Notes under the pieces: model-generated
What the model was told of the DNA's origin: nothing
The model's database searches: none
Seen by the model: the letters and a program-made list of their open reading frames with translations, nothing else
Program-made: the position numbers and the translations under genes
In this document: positions 1 to 8,824 of the stretch, one piece after another
Numbering within the stretch: position 1 is the first letter of the stretch
Layout: each line of letters opens with the position of its first letter
NCBI RefSeq assembly: GCF_011067135.1
Contig: NZ_JAAMOW010000001.1
Coordinates: 434,001 to 498,000, forward strand
DNA from: Solimonas terrae
Lineage (GTDB): Bacteria; Pseudomonadota; Gammaproteobacteria; Nevskiales; Nevskiaceae
Length of the DNA: 64,000 bases
Reading direction: 5' to 3'

Positions 1-2
1 AG

Positions 3-1133
3 CACGGCATGCCGGACGACGCCATCGAGCGCTGGCATTACACCGATCTCAGCGCCTTCCCGAAAAAGCCCGTGCAGCTGGCGACAGCGGCAGCGCTCGG
101 CGGCTATGCACGCTGGCAGTTGAGCGGTTGCGACGAACGGATCTGGCTCAACGCCCGAAACGTGGCCGGCGCGTCTTCCGCGACCGCTTCGCTGCCGAGC
201 CTCGATGCGCACGCCGGCATCGCCGGATTGCACCGCGCTTTCGCGCAGCCCGGCCTGCAGCTCGACGTCGGCCCCGGTACGGCGCTCGCCCGCCCCGTTC
301 ATGCCCTGACGGTCACGACCGCCGATGCCGACGGCGAGATGACGCACCTCGCGCATCGCATCTCGCTGGCACGCGGTGCCGCGGCCACCGTGATCCTGCA
401 GAACGTCGGCCTGCCGGGGGCAACGCGCTTCTCGACGCAAAGCCTCACGGTCGAGCTGGCCGAACAGGCGCAGCTGACGCTGATTCGCGTGCAGGACGAA
501 AGCCGATCGACCACGCAGTGGCTGCAGACCGACGTCAACGTCGGCCGCGACGCCCGTTTCCAGCTGGTCAATGTCGATCTGGGCGGCAAGCTGATTCGCA
601 ACGACTGGCGCGTCAAGCTCACCGGCCCCGGCGCATCGACCGAACTCGCCGGCCTGTTCGCTGCCGACGCCCGTGTCCATCTCGACAACCAGTACGAGAT
701 CGACCACATCGCCCCGCACGGCACGAGCCATCAGTATTTCCGCGGCCTCGGCTTCGGGCCGAGCAAGGCGGTGCTGAACGGCCGCGTCGTCGTGCGGCCC
801 GGCGCGCAGAAGACGGACTCCGAGCAACGCATCGCCAACCTGATGCTGGCCAAGGGCGCGGAAATCGATGCCAAACCCGAGTTGGAAATCTACGCCGACG
901 ACGTGAAGTGCGCGCACGGCGCGAGCTGCGGACAGCTCGACGATACGGCCGTGTTCTACCTGCGCACGCGCGGCGTCCCGGAAACCCAGGCACGCGCGCT
1001 GCTGACCTACAGCTTCATCAACAGCGTGCTTGAAAGAATTGCGCACGCCGGCTTGCGCACGCGTATCGCGCGACAGGTGACCGCGCTGCTGGGGGCCGAC
1101 CTCGACTTCGACGCGATCGGAGATCTGTCGTGA
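3..1133 (+). CDS. sufD: SufD, Fe-S cluster scaffold subunit (5' partial)
   Basis: SufD pairs with SufB and the SufC ATPase in the cytosolic SufBCD complex that builds and transfers iron-sulfur clusters. The reading frame is open to the window edge, and the first visible residues (GMPDDAIERWHYTDL) match the conserved E-W-x-Y-T block that normally lies some 30-50 residues into SufD, so the true start is upstream. The C-terminus carries the SufB/SufD family signature, with HGASCGQLDDTAVFYL and RGVPETQARALL near the end. The gene overlaps sufS by 4 bp (GTGA), which indicates translational coupling in a suf operon whose sufB and sufC should lie just left of the window. SufB is less likely because the length and the direct sufS neighbour fit SufD. 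Confidence 0.93.
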   Translation, partial: HGMPDDAIERWHYTDLSAFPKKPVQLATAAALGGYARWQLSGCDERIWLNARNVAGASSATASLPSLDAHAGIAGLHRAFAQPGLQLDVGPGTALARPVHALTVTTADADGEMTHLAHRISLARGAAATVILQNVGLPGATRFSTQSLTVELAEQAQLTLIRVQDESRSTTQWLQTDVNVGRDARFQLVNVDLGGKLIRNDWRVKLTGPGASTELAGLFAADARVHLDNQYEIDHIAPHGTSHQYFRGLGFGPSKAVLNGRVVVRPGAQKTDSEQRIANLMLAKGAEIDAKPELEIYADDVKCAHGASCGQLDDTAVFYLRTRGVPETQARALLTYSFINSVLERIAHAGLRTRIARQVTALLGADLDFDAIGDLS

Positions 1134-2380
1134 CCGCCGGTGTCGGAATCGAAAAGCCGGGCGACGTCGCACCGGCCACCCTCGACCTGCAGGCGATTCG
1201 CGCCCAGTTCCCGATCCTGGCCGAGCGCGTGCGCGGCAAGCGTCTTGCCTACCTCGACAACGCCGCGACCACGCAGAAACCCGAGGCAGTGCTGCAGGCG
1301 CTCGATCACTACTACCGCACGTCGAATGCCAATGTGCATCGCGCCGTGCACGAGCTGGCCGAGCGTGCGACCACCGCCTACGAAGGCGCGCGCGACCGCA
1401 TCGCCGCGTTCATCGAGGCGCCGCGCGAGCAGATCGTCTTCACGCGCGGCACGACCGAAGGCATCAACCTCGTCGCACGCAGTTTCCTGCAGCCTCGCAT
1501 CCAGCCAGGCGACGAAGTGCTGGTGACCGGCATGGAGCATCACTCGGACATCGTGCCCTGGCAGCTGGCTGGCGCGAGGACCGTCGCCGCACCGGTGCTC
1601 GACGACGGCTCGCTGGATTTCGACGCCTGGCTGAAACTGCTGAGCCCGCGCACGAAACTGGTTGCCGTCGCACAGATCTCGAACTCCCTCGGCACGATCA
1701 ACCCGATCGCCGACATCATTCGCGAAGCGCATGCGCGCGGCATCCCGGTGCTGGTCGACGGCGCGCAGGGCATCGCTCATCTGCCGGTCGATGTGAAGGC
1801 GCTCGACGTCGATTTCTACGCGTTCTCGTCGCACAAGCTCTACGGACCGACCGGCTTCGGCGTGCTGTACGCGAAGCGCGAGCATCTCGAAGCGATGGAA
1901 CCCTGGCAGGGCGGCGGCGACATGATCCGCACCGTCGCCTTTGAGGGCAGCACCTGGAACGAGGTGCCGTACAAGTTCGAAGCCGGCACGCCCGACATGG
2001 CCGGCGCGATCGGCTGCGCCGCAGCGATCGACTGGCTCGATGCGATCGGTGTCGAAGCCGCGGCTGCGCATGAACATGCGCTGCTGGAGTACGGCACGCA
2101 GCGCATGGCGGAAGTGCCAGGCCTGCGCATCATCGGCACTGCGCCGCACAAGGCCGGCATCCTGTCGTTCGTGATGGACGGCGCGCATCCGCAGGACATC
2201 GGTTCGATCCTCGACATGGAAGGCGTCGCGATCCGCACCGGCCATCACTGCACGATGCCGCTGATGGAACGCTTCGGCGTGCCGGCAACCGCGCGCGCGT
2301 CGCTGGCGATCTACAACGGCGAGGACGACATCGATCAGCTCGTCGCGGCGCTGCACAAGGTGCGCCGACTGTTCGGCTAG
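1130..2380 (+). CDS. sufS: SufS cysteine desulfurase
   Basis: This PLP enzyme takes sulfur from cysteine as an enzyme persulfide, usually passed to SufE or SufU and then to SufBCD. It is 416 residues with the class V aminotransferase fold. The PLP lysine is K236 in SSHKLYGPTGFG, and the sulfur-carrying cysteine is C374 in RTGHHCTMP, the group II (SufS/CsdA) form of the active-site loop. The GTG start overlaps the sufD stop, so it is probably translated by re-initiation. No sufE/sufU, sufT or iscA-like gene follows; the next gene is on the other strand, so sufS ends this part of the operon. Confidence 0.95.
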   Translation: MTAGVGIEKPGDVAPATLDLQAIRAQFPILAERVRGKRLAYLDNAATTQKPEAVLQALDHYYRTSNANVHRAVHELAERATTAYEGARDRIAAFIEAPREQIVFTRGTTEGINLVARSFLQPRIQPGDEVLVTGMEHHSDIVPWQLAGARTVAAPVLDDGSLDFDAWLKLLSPRTKLVAVAQISNSLGTINPIADIIREAHARGIPVLVDGAQGIAHLPVDVKALDVDFYAFSSHKLYGPTGFGVLYAKREHLEAMEPWQGGGDMIRTVAFEGSTWNEVPYKFEAGTPDMAGAIGCAAAIDWLDAIGVEAAAAHEHALLEYGTQRMAEVPGLRIIGTAPHKAGILSFVMDGAHPQDIGSILDMEGVAIRTGHHCTMPLMERFGVPATARASLAIYNGEDDIDQLVAALHKVRRLFG

Positions 2381-2474
2381 TCAGCGCACGTCACAGCTGT
2401 GCTCTCGAGCACCGATCCCGGACCATTATCGACAAATCGACGGCAAGGCCCCGCAACACATCGCGCCGCGACGC

Positions 2475-3482
2475 TCAGGTCGGCGCGAATGTCAGCGTGA
2501 AATTCGGCACATCGGTATCGATGATCGTCTGGCTGGAATCGATCTTTATCTTCTCGAAATATCGCCGCACGGCTTCGACAAATGCCGCATCGCTGAACGA
2601 ACTGGAGACGATGCGGCAGTCCGTGACCCAACCGAACTGATCGACTGTGAACGACAGCGTGATGCTGCCGCCGTTCGACAGGTTTTCGATCGTGCGCCGT
2701 GCACGAAACATCGCGTGCAGCGTGATCAAGGCTCGCTCGCGAATACCCGTGAGAATGTCCGCCGAATCCCAGGCAGTCAGCGAATCGAAGCTGGGTGGCT
2801 GTGGCTGCATGTGCGCGACATTCCTGAAGGTCGGAAACGGCGCGACAGGAAAGTCGATTTGCTCGTGAGCAACGAATGCGCCGAGTGCAACATCGCTCAT
2901 CGACGGTGCTGGCTGCGCGCCGTTCGAATCCTTGTAGGCCTGCAAGGATGCGATAACCCGGCGAGCATCCATGGCCCAGAGCACGTCATCAGGCAGTGGC
3001 GCCTGGTACATGTCGACGGTGCCGGATGCGTTCCAGGTCTGAATGGTGGTGCCGGGGACGTAGTAGTACGAGTAACCACCGCCGCGCACGGGCATCGCCG
3101 TCACTGGCGCCGCGCCATGAAGGGCCGCATCTCTGCGGATCGCCGGCGCCTCGCCAGGCGTAGCGACAGCGGGTGTCCATCGCCACTGCGAATCGATGCT
3201 CGAACTTTGCGCCGGCGGCTTCTCGCCGGGATGAATCACCAGATACTGAAAGCCTTTCTCGAGCGTCAGCTCTGCGCAGCGATACAGCCACAGATTGAGC
3301 ACATGCTCCTTCTGGGCGTACCCATTGCCGTTGAAATACACCCAGTATTTGTGATCGGTGATCGCCTTTTCGCCAAATCCGCCTCCCGCCAGATTGAGAA
3401 TGCCTTGCTTCTGGTAAGGCGTGGCGCAACTGCATAAGGCGAGCAACAGCGACAGAATCAACACGCGGACAGACAGCTTCAT
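2475..3482 (-). CDS. Lipoprotein: CC0125/CC1285-like N-terminus with TonB/AgmX-type C-terminus
   Basis: This is a predicted 335-residue lipoprotein with a hydrophobic signal and lipidated cysteine near C19 (LALCSC). Residues about 20-75 resemble the CC0125/CC1285 lipoprotein family: a TPYQ motif, a glycine-rich stretch, then YFNGNGY and AELTLEKGFQYLVI. The last 90 residues resemble the TonB / AgmX-PglI C-terminal fold, with ITLSFTVDQFGWVTDCRIV followed by a helix (FVEAVRRYFEKIKI). The middle, about residues 80-240, is unassigned. It stands alone, convergent with sufS, and a G-rich stretch just before the ATG may serve as ribosome binding site. Function is unknown; an envelope location is inferred from the lipobox. 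Confidence 0.75.
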   Translation of the reverse strand: MKLSVRVLILSLLLALCSCATPYQKQGILNLAGGGFGEKAITDHKYWVYFNGNGYAQKEHVLNLWLYRCAELTLEKGFQYLVIHPGEKPPAQSSSIDSQWRWTPAVATPGEAPAIRRDAALHGAAPVTAMPVRGGGYSYYYVPGTTIQTWNASGTVDMYQAPLPDDVLWAMDARRVIASLQAYKDSNGAQPAPSMSDVALGAFVAHEQIDFPVAPFPTFRNVAHMQPQPPSFDSLTAWDSADILTGIRERALITLHAMFRARRTIENLSNGGSITLSFTVDQFGWVTDCRIVSSSFSDAAFVEAVRRYFEKIKIDSSQTIIDTDVPNFTLTFAPT

Positions 3483-3789
3483 CGTTCCCCCCCGGTAACG
3501 AAGTCACACCTTGATATCGTAGCGGTACACCACGCTTCGCGCATCGGATTGCACGAGACCGATTTCATCTCGTATCCCGCAGCAGCGGATCCTCTGCCCG
3601 AGATCCGGCAATGAGCGCAAGCCCAGGTCGGGTTTGTGAATCCGGACTATCGATCGCCTTGCAGCTAAATGACCCGATTTCGCACCGCCGCCGAAGTCCG
3701 GAGTCGAACATCCGGCAGCCGCAGGTCGGGGGGAGTTTGCGAGTCCCGACGACCGGCCAGAGTCCACCGCACAGGAGTGCGGACCATTG
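3483..3789. other. 307-bp intergenic region without a convincing gene
   Basis: This gap lies between the start of the lipoprotein gene and the end of a small exported-protein gene, both on the minus strand. Short open frames cross it on both strands, but none has a ribosome binding site, a recognisable domain or the strong third-position GC of the neighbours. It presumably holds the lipoprotein promoter, which I could not pick out. Confidence 0.5.
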
Positions 3790-4185
3790 CTAATGCAGAT
3801 TCTGTCGCTCCGGATCGCCATTCACTTCGCGTGACAGGCGCTGCTGCGAATCGGCGCTGAGATCGTTCGGGCTGCGGTGCGTGTCGTAGTAGTCGCCGAT
3901 CTTCTCGCCGACACTTTTCCTGACGGGCACTGCGTTGTCGGCACCGGGCAGACTCTTCAGCAGCTTGGCGAGCTTGTGATCGGATTCGCCGAACACATCG
4001 TCCGGCGTGACGATGACGGTGGGCACCGGCGCGTCGGCCTGATCCGGCGGTGATGCCGGATCGCTGGTCTGCGGCGCGGGCGCTGGCGTTGCGCCTGACG
4101 CCAGTGGCGCGAACGCGACCAGCAGCACCGCCGAGATGATGGCACGCTGTCCGGCGACACGCTCTGGCCTCGCGCGAACTCGCAT
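3790..4185 (-). CDS. Small exported protein of unknown function
   Basis: A 131-residue product with a basic N-terminus, a hydrophobic segment at about residues 15-32 (IISAVLLVAFAPLASGA) that looks like a Sec signal peptide, a Pro/Ala-rich linker, then a polar soluble part with KLAKLLKSLPG and VGEKIGDYYDTHRSP. I recognise no family. Its stop is 49 bp before no known partner and its start is about 60 bp downstream of the response regulator stop on the same strand, so it may be the distal gene of the two-component operon. An envelope or periplasmic location is inferred. Confidence 0.5.
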   Translation of the reverse strand: MRVRARPERVAGQRAIISAVLLVAFAPLASGATPAPAPQTSDPASPPDQADAPVPTVIVTPDDVFGESDHKLAKLLKSLPGADNAVPVRKSVGEKIGDYYDTHRSPNDLSADSQQRLSREVNGDPERQNLH

Positions 4186-4244
4186 CGATCACTGCCCTCC
4201 GTCAATACACCGGCCGCCCGAGCCGGACAGAAGCCGAGTGTGCG

Positions 4245-4940
4245 CTATGTCAGCGCTCCAGCGTCAAGACCATAGCCGACGCCGTAGACGCTGCGGATCG
4301 GATCGCCGCCTTCGAGGTGGTCGCGCAGTTTGCGACGCAGGTTCTTGATGTGGCCGTCGATGTTGCGCTCGTAGCCCGAGAAGTCGGTGCCGCGCACGCG
4401 CTCCAGCAGCTGGGCACGTGACCAGATGCGCTGCGGCTGCGACAGGAAGCTGGCGAGCAGCTCGAACTCGATCGGCGTCAGCGTCAGCAACTCGCCGGCC
4501 ACGCGCGCCTGATGGGCCGCGGCATCGAGCTGCAGCGCGCCGACCACGAGCGCGCCGTTGCCGGGCGCCGACGGCAGCAGGCGACGCAGCACGGCGCGTG
4601 CGCGCGCCACCACCTCGCGTGGACTGAAGGGCTTGCAGATGTAATCGTCGGCGCCGAGTTCGAGGCCGATCAGGCGATCGATTTCGTCGACGCGGGCGGT
4701 GAGCATGATGATGGCCGGGTCCGGACCGCGGGCACGCAGCGCGCGACAGATATCGAGACCGTCGCGCCCCGGCAGCTGCAGATCGAGAATCAGCAGCTGC
4801 GGCGCAAAGCGTGCGATCGCCGCATCGGCTTCGTCGCCGCGATGGATCACCTCGACCGTGAAGTCGGCGTGCGCGAAATAGTCGCGCAGCAGCGCGGCGA
4901 TCTTCGGATCGTCCTCGACGACCAGAACGCGCGCGCTCAT
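4245..4940 (-). CDS. OmpR/BaeR-type response regulator
   Basis: This DNA-binding response regulator has a receiver domain (residues 1-120) with acidic residues D10/D11, the phosphorylated D53 in LLILDLQLPG, and the conserved K103 in ICKPFSPREV. A winged-helix DNA-binding domain fills about residues 135-231. The pattern LGADDYICKPFSPREVVARA is close to BaeR. The start overlaps the stop of the histidine kinase gene by 4 bp (ATGA), so the two are a cotranscribed pair. Targets cannot be read from the sequence; BaeSR controls envelope-stress and efflux genes in enterobacteria, but no efflux operon is adjacent here. Confidence 0.9.
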   Translation of the reverse strand: MSARVLVVEDDPKIAALLRDYFAHADFTVEVIHRGDEADAAIARFAPQLLILDLQLPGRDGLDICRALRARGPDPAIIMLTARVDEIDRLIGLELGADDYICKPFSPREVVARARAVLRRLLPSAPGNGALVVGALQLDAAAHQARVAGELLTLTPIEFELLASFLSQPQRIWSRAQLLERVRGTDFSGYERNIDGHIKNLRRKLRDHLEGGDPIRSVYGVGYGLDAGALT

Positions 4941-6301
4941 GACCGCCCCAGCGGCAGCTCGAAACGGATTTCCAGGCCGCCGCCGTCGGCGCGTTGCGCG
5001 GCGATCTGCCCGCCATGCGCCTCGACGATCGAGCGGCAGATCGCCAGGCCCAACCCCGAGCCGCCGCGATCACGGCTGCGCGCCGCATCGACGCGATACA
5101 GACGATCGAACAGTTTCGACAGCGCCGCGTCCGGCACACCGGGACCGGCGTCGCGCACGCATACGACAACACGCCCGGACTCGACGTCGAGACGCACGCG
5201 GATCGGCCCCGGCGCCTGCGCATGGCGCAGCGCGTTTTCGAGCAGATTGACCAGCACCTGCTCGATCCGCTGCGCATCGATGTCGACCGGCACGGAGCGC
5301 GGCGGCGGCTGCCACTGCAGCGCGAAGCCGAGCTGACTGCAGCGGCCCTGCCAGCGCTGCACCAGATCGCCGACCAGCGCCGACAGCTCGCAGGCTTCGC
5401 GCTGCAGGTGCAGGCCGCTGGATTCGGCGAGCGCGAGCAGATGCAGATCGTCGACCAGGCCCTGCAGCCGCAGCACTTCCTGATGCAGCGAGCGCGTATT
5501 GGCCGCGTCCGGGCGGCGCACGCCATCGATCAGTGCCTCGATCTCGCCACGCAACACGGCAAGCGGCGTACGCAGTTCGTGGGCGATGTCGGCCAACCAC
5601 TGGCGTTGGCGCAGGTCATAGCGCTCCAGCGCTTCGGCAAGGCGATTGAAGTCCTCGGCAAGGCGACCCAGCTCGTCGCCGGAGGTCACGGCGAGGCGCG
5701 TGTGGAATTCACGCTGGCGCAGCGCCGCAACGCCACCGGACAAGCGCCGCAGCGGACGCAGGATCAGCGTCGACAACAGCGCAGCCAGCAGCGCCGCGAG
5801 CAGCAACGCGCCACCACCGACCGCATACAGACCGCGCGCCTGCCGCCTGGAAAACTCGGCGTCGACATCGCCCTCGCCGAGCGGAATCGGCGGCCGCTGC
5901 ACACGACCGACGAGTTCGCCGTCGACGACGATCGGTTCGACCAGCGCGTCCGGCACCAGCGCATTCGGTTCGCCGCGAATCATCGCGCCGTCGCGATCGA
6001 CGATGGTCAGCGGTGGTGGCGGCCGTCGCAGGTGCTGCGCTCCCACACCCGGCGGCGGCATCGGCCGCGTGCGCGGATCGGTTTCGCGCACGGCCTCGCG
6101 CAGATCATGCGTGCGCCGGTAGGCCTCGGCGATCTCGCTGGCGACCTGGCGCAGATGATCGTGCTCGCGTTCTTCCAGATAGCGCGAAAAACTCTTCGTC
6201 GTGTACTGGCTCATCACCAGCAGCGTGCCGCCGAGCAGGGCCGCGGCCGCCACCAGCTGCAGCGCGAACAGCTTCCAGAAGAGCTGCGATTTCATCGCCA
6301 T
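4937..6301 (-). CDS. BaeS-type sensor histidine kinase
   Basis: An inner-membrane sensor kinase of 454 residues. TM1 lies near residues 10-31 and TM2 near 156-182; the roughly 125-residue region between is periplasmic and Pro/Arg-rich. A HAMP domain follows (about 182-235, with GDELGRLAEDFNRLAEAL), then the phospho-acceptor helix WLADIAHELRTPLAV, then an ATPase domain with an N box (NLLENALRHA), DAGPGVP and GGSGLGLAI. It is the upstream partner of the response regulator. A second in-frame ATG (MKSQ, 6295) is equally possible as start. The ligand is unknown. Confidence 0.88.
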   Translation of the reverse strand: MAMKSQLFWKLFALQLVAAAALLGGTLLVMSQYTTKSFSRYLEEREHDHLRQVASEIAEAYRRTHDLREAVRETDPRTRPMPPPGVGAQHLRRPPPPLTIVDRDGAMIRGEPNALVPDALVEPIVVDGELVGRVQRPPIPLGEGDVDAEFSRRQARGLYAVGGGALLLAALLAALLSTLILRPLRRLSGGVAALRQREFHTRLAVTSGDELGRLAEDFNRLAEALERYDLRQRQWLADIAHELRTPLAVLRGEIEALIDGVRRPDAANTRSLHQEVLRLQGLVDDLHLLALAESSGLHLQREACELSALVGDLVQRWQGRCSQLGFALQWQPPPRSVPVDIDAQRIEQVLVNLLENALRHAQAPGPIRVRLDVESGRVVVCVRDAGPGVPDAALSKLFDRLYRVDAARSRDRGGSGLGLAICRSIVEAHGGQIAAQRADGGGLEIRFELPLGRS

Positions 6302-6424
6302 ATCTTATCGACGAGTCGGCGCCGTAGTTGTCGATCACAGCGTATGCACGCAGTTTCCGCACGGTTTCCCCACATTTGCCGACTACGGTGTGCGCCATCG
6401 CTACGACAGGACAGGAGACCCACC

Positions 6425-8008
6425 GTGCCGACCCCGAGCTTGCCGCGCATATTCCCCGCGTCGGCCATGCTGCTCTGCGCCGTGCTTGCCGCCTGCGGCG
6501 GCGGTGCGGCCGACAGCGGCACCGCCGCGCAGGGCACGACACCGACCACACCGGCGACACCGACCCCACCCGCGCCGACGCCGACGGCCCTCGACCAGAC
6601 CCTGCGCACCCGCATCGATGCGCTGCAACTGAGCGGCAATCCGGCAGCAAATCTCGGCGTCGAGAACATCGACGATCCGCTGCCGCAGCTCGGCATGCGC
6701 CTGTTCTACAGCAAGAGCCTCGGCGGCAACTTTGACAGCGCCTGCGTCAGCTGCCATCACCCGGACCTCGGCGGCGGCGATCGGCTGTCACTGCCGGTCG
6801 GCGTCGCCGCCATCGATGCCGATCTGCTCGGCCCCGGCCGCGAAGCCGCCGACGGCGTGCTGCGCGTCGGCCGCAACGCGCCGACCACGTTCAACGCCGC
6901 CCTCGCCGATCGCGCGCTGTTCGACGACGGCCGCGTCGAAAGCCTCAACCCGCAGCCCGGCGCCAACGGCGCCGGTGGCGGCATCCGCACACCGGACTCG
7001 GCCTTCGGCGTCGCCGACCCGAACGCCGGCAGCACGCTGCCAGCCGCACAGTCGCGCTTCCCCATCGTCACACCGGAGGAAATGCTCGGCACCCTGCTGC
7101 CGAACGCCGATCACGACACGGTGCGTACCCATCTGGCGCAGCGCATCGGCGGCTACGGCGCCGCCGCCGGCGAGCTCGCGCGCAACAACTGGCTGCCGCT
7201 GTTCCAGTCGGCGTTCGGTATCGCCGGCAACGCCCGCAGCCTGGTCACCGACGCCAGCATCGCCACTGCCATTGGCGCCTACGAGCGTTCGCAACTGTTC
7301 GTCGATACCGACTGGCGGCGCTATGTCGAAGGTGATCTGACGGCGATCTCCGACGCTGCCAAACGCGGCGCCACCCTGTTTCTGACGCCCGCCAATCAGG
7401 GCGGCGCCGGCTGCAACGCCTGCCACCGCGGTGACCTTTTCAGCGACCAGAATTTCCATACCGTCGCGTTCCCGCAGATCGGCCCGGGCAAGGGCGACGG
7501 CGCCAACGGTGACGACGACTTCGGCCGCGAACGCGAATCCGGCAATGCCACCGACCAGTACGCCTACCGCACGCCGTCACTGCTCAACGTCGCGCTGAGC
7601 GCGCCTTACGGCCACGCCGGCGCCTACGCGACACTGACCGACGTGGTGAACCACTACCGCAATCCGCGCGGCTCGGTCGCCAACTACGTCAACCAGCACG
7701 ACTGGTGCGTGCTGTCGCAGTTTGCCGACCTGTCCACTGCCAGCTGCAACGCGTTGTTCCCGGATGCCGCCGCCAACAGCAATGCCGCACTCGCCAAGCT
7801 GCAGGCCGATCGCAATGCCGGCCGCCTGTCGATCCCGAACATCCAGATCAGCGATGGCGATGTCGCCGACATCGTCGCCTTCCTGAACACCCTGACCGAC
7901 CGCTGCGCCGCCGACGCGAGCTGCCGCGCGCGCTGGATTCCGCCGCGCGACGGCGGCCCGGACGGCGAGCAGCTCGACGCGGTCGACGTCAACGGCAACC
8001 CCCTCTGA
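6425..8008 (+). CDS. Diheme cytochrome-c-peroxidase-like lipoprotein (MauG/CcpA family)
   Basis: The product has two CXXCH heme sites, CVSCH at about residues 107-111 and CNACH at about 330-334, in the layout of bacterial diheme peroxidases and MauG-like proteins. I chose the GTG at 6425: it has an AGGAGA six bases upstream and starts a lipoprotein signal (CAVLAACGGG, lipid cysteine about C24) followed by a long Thr/Pro linker. The reading frame stays open far upstream, but that part is antisense to the kinase gene. At 527 residues it is longer than classical CcpA (about 330), so it fits the larger MauG-like or cytochrome-c-peroxidase-like branch. It is likely envelope-anchored and either reduces H2O2 or oxidises an unknown substrate. 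A small secreted gene follows after 20 bp. Confidence 0.85.
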   Translation: MPTPSLPRIFPASAMLLCAVLAACGGGAADSGTAAQGTTPTTPATPTPPAPTPTALDQTLRTRIDALQLSGNPAANLGVENIDDPLPQLGMRLFYSKSLGGNFDSACVSCHHPDLGGGDRLSLPVGVAAIDADLLGPGREAADGVLRVGRNAPTTFNAALADRALFDDGRVESLNPQPGANGAGGGIRTPDSAFGVADPNAGSTLPAAQSRFPIVTPEEMLGTLLPNADHDTVRTHLAQRIGGYGAAAGELARNNWLPLFQSAFGIAGNARSLVTDASIATAIGAYERSQLFVDTDWRRYVEGDLTAISDAAKRGATLFLTPANQGGAGCNACHRGDLFSDQNFHTVAFPQIGPGKGDGANGDDDFGRERESGNATDQYAYRTPSLLNVALSAPYGHAGAYATLTDVVNHYRNPRGSVANYVNQHDWCVLSQFADLSTASCNALFPDAAANSNAALAKLQADRNAGRLSIPNIQISDGDVADIVAFLNTLTDRCAADASCRARWIPPRDGGPDGEQLDAVDVNGNPL

Positions 8009-8028
8009 AACCTGCCACGGAGCACAAC

Positions 8029-8427
8029 ATGTCCGGAAAATTTCTCGCCCTCGCCGCCCTGTGTGTCGGCATCGTCATCAGCAGTGCTGCCTTCGCCGGG
8101 ATGCCGCAGCCGCCACAAGGCACCACGCGCCACATGCAGGGCCCGCCGCCAAACCTCGATCGTATGGCGATGACCAACCTGATCATCACCGCGCTCGAGC
8201 TGCGCACCGGCCGCTCGGCCGATGAGATCAAGCGCATCATCGGCGATCGCCCGCCGCACGAAGCCGCTGACGAACTCGGTATCGACCGGGAAACGATGAA
8301 AGCGATCTGCGATCAGGCGCGCAGCACGCTGCTCGACAGGGCGGTGCAGGCGCAGATGATCACGACGGAGCAGGCGGCGACGTTGAAATCCATCCCGCCG
8401 CCACGGCCACGGTCCGGCACAAATTGA
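8029..8427 (+). CDS. Small secreted helical protein downstream of the diheme peroxidase
   Basis: A 132-residue product with a clear signal peptide (LALAALCVGIVISSAAFAG) and an ACGGAG-type ribosome binding site. The mature part has two similar helical units: LRTGRSADEIKRIIGD ending in PPHEAADELGI, then DRAVQAQMITTEQAATLKS. This ALxxxTGxSxxEI ... AVxxGxITxEQA pattern resembles small secreted helix-hairpin proteins (DUF2680-like) that I know mainly from Gram-positive bacteria; the likeness is from memory. It lies 20 bp after the peroxidase gene and is probably cotranscribed. Function is unknown; a periplasmic accessory role is a guess. Confidence 0.65.
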   Translation: MSGKFLALAALCVGIVISSAAFAGMPQPPQGTTRHMQGPPPNLDRMAMTNLIITALELRTGRSADEIKRIIGDRPPHEAADELGIDRETMKAICDQARSTLLDRAVQAQMITTEQAATLKSIPPPRPRSGTN

Positions 8428-8824
8428 AGAACGCGCCTACGACGGAGCACACATATCCGCGACTCGTCGCGTCGATGACCATCGAGCAAACCGCAAATAG
8501 ACCCAGTCAGTACATCCTCCCCTCAAAGGAGACCCCAGCGCCGGAGCGAGGCTTGCTTCGATCAGGAGGAGCGTCGCAATAGCCACAATCGCTTCCCGCG
8601 GTACAGTACTGACCGCTCGATTCGACAACGAACGCACCGACGATGCAGTTAGCTTCGGTGCGCACGGCACCGACACACGAAAGCCAGCTGCGTTCGTTGC
8701 CAAAGCCTTGATCGGACACAGCGGCGCGACGGGTCGTTCGCGAAAAGACGAGTACCTTCCAACCAAGATCGGCCACCAAATGCCGTCACTTCGAGCACGT
8801 TGCAGTGTTCGCCAACCACCGCCG
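8428..8824. other. 397-bp intergenic region without a convincing gene
   Basis: This gap lies between two convergent genes. It is visibly less GC-rich than its surroundings and codon periodicity is poor. A minus-strand open frame of 186 codons runs through it but overlaps the acetyltransferase gene and has a composition unlike a real protein. It may be a degenerate gene or decayed insertion; I see no terminal repeats. Confidence 0.45.

Noticed and set aside
3504-3821. A 105-codon minus-strand frame upstream of the small exported protein
   Set aside because: It overlaps the end of the exported-protein gene, has no ribosome binding site and no family features.
4994-6424. Long 5' extension of the diheme peroxidase frame
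   Set aside because: The extension is antisense to the histidine kinase; a lipoprotein signal and ribosome binding site place the start at 6425.
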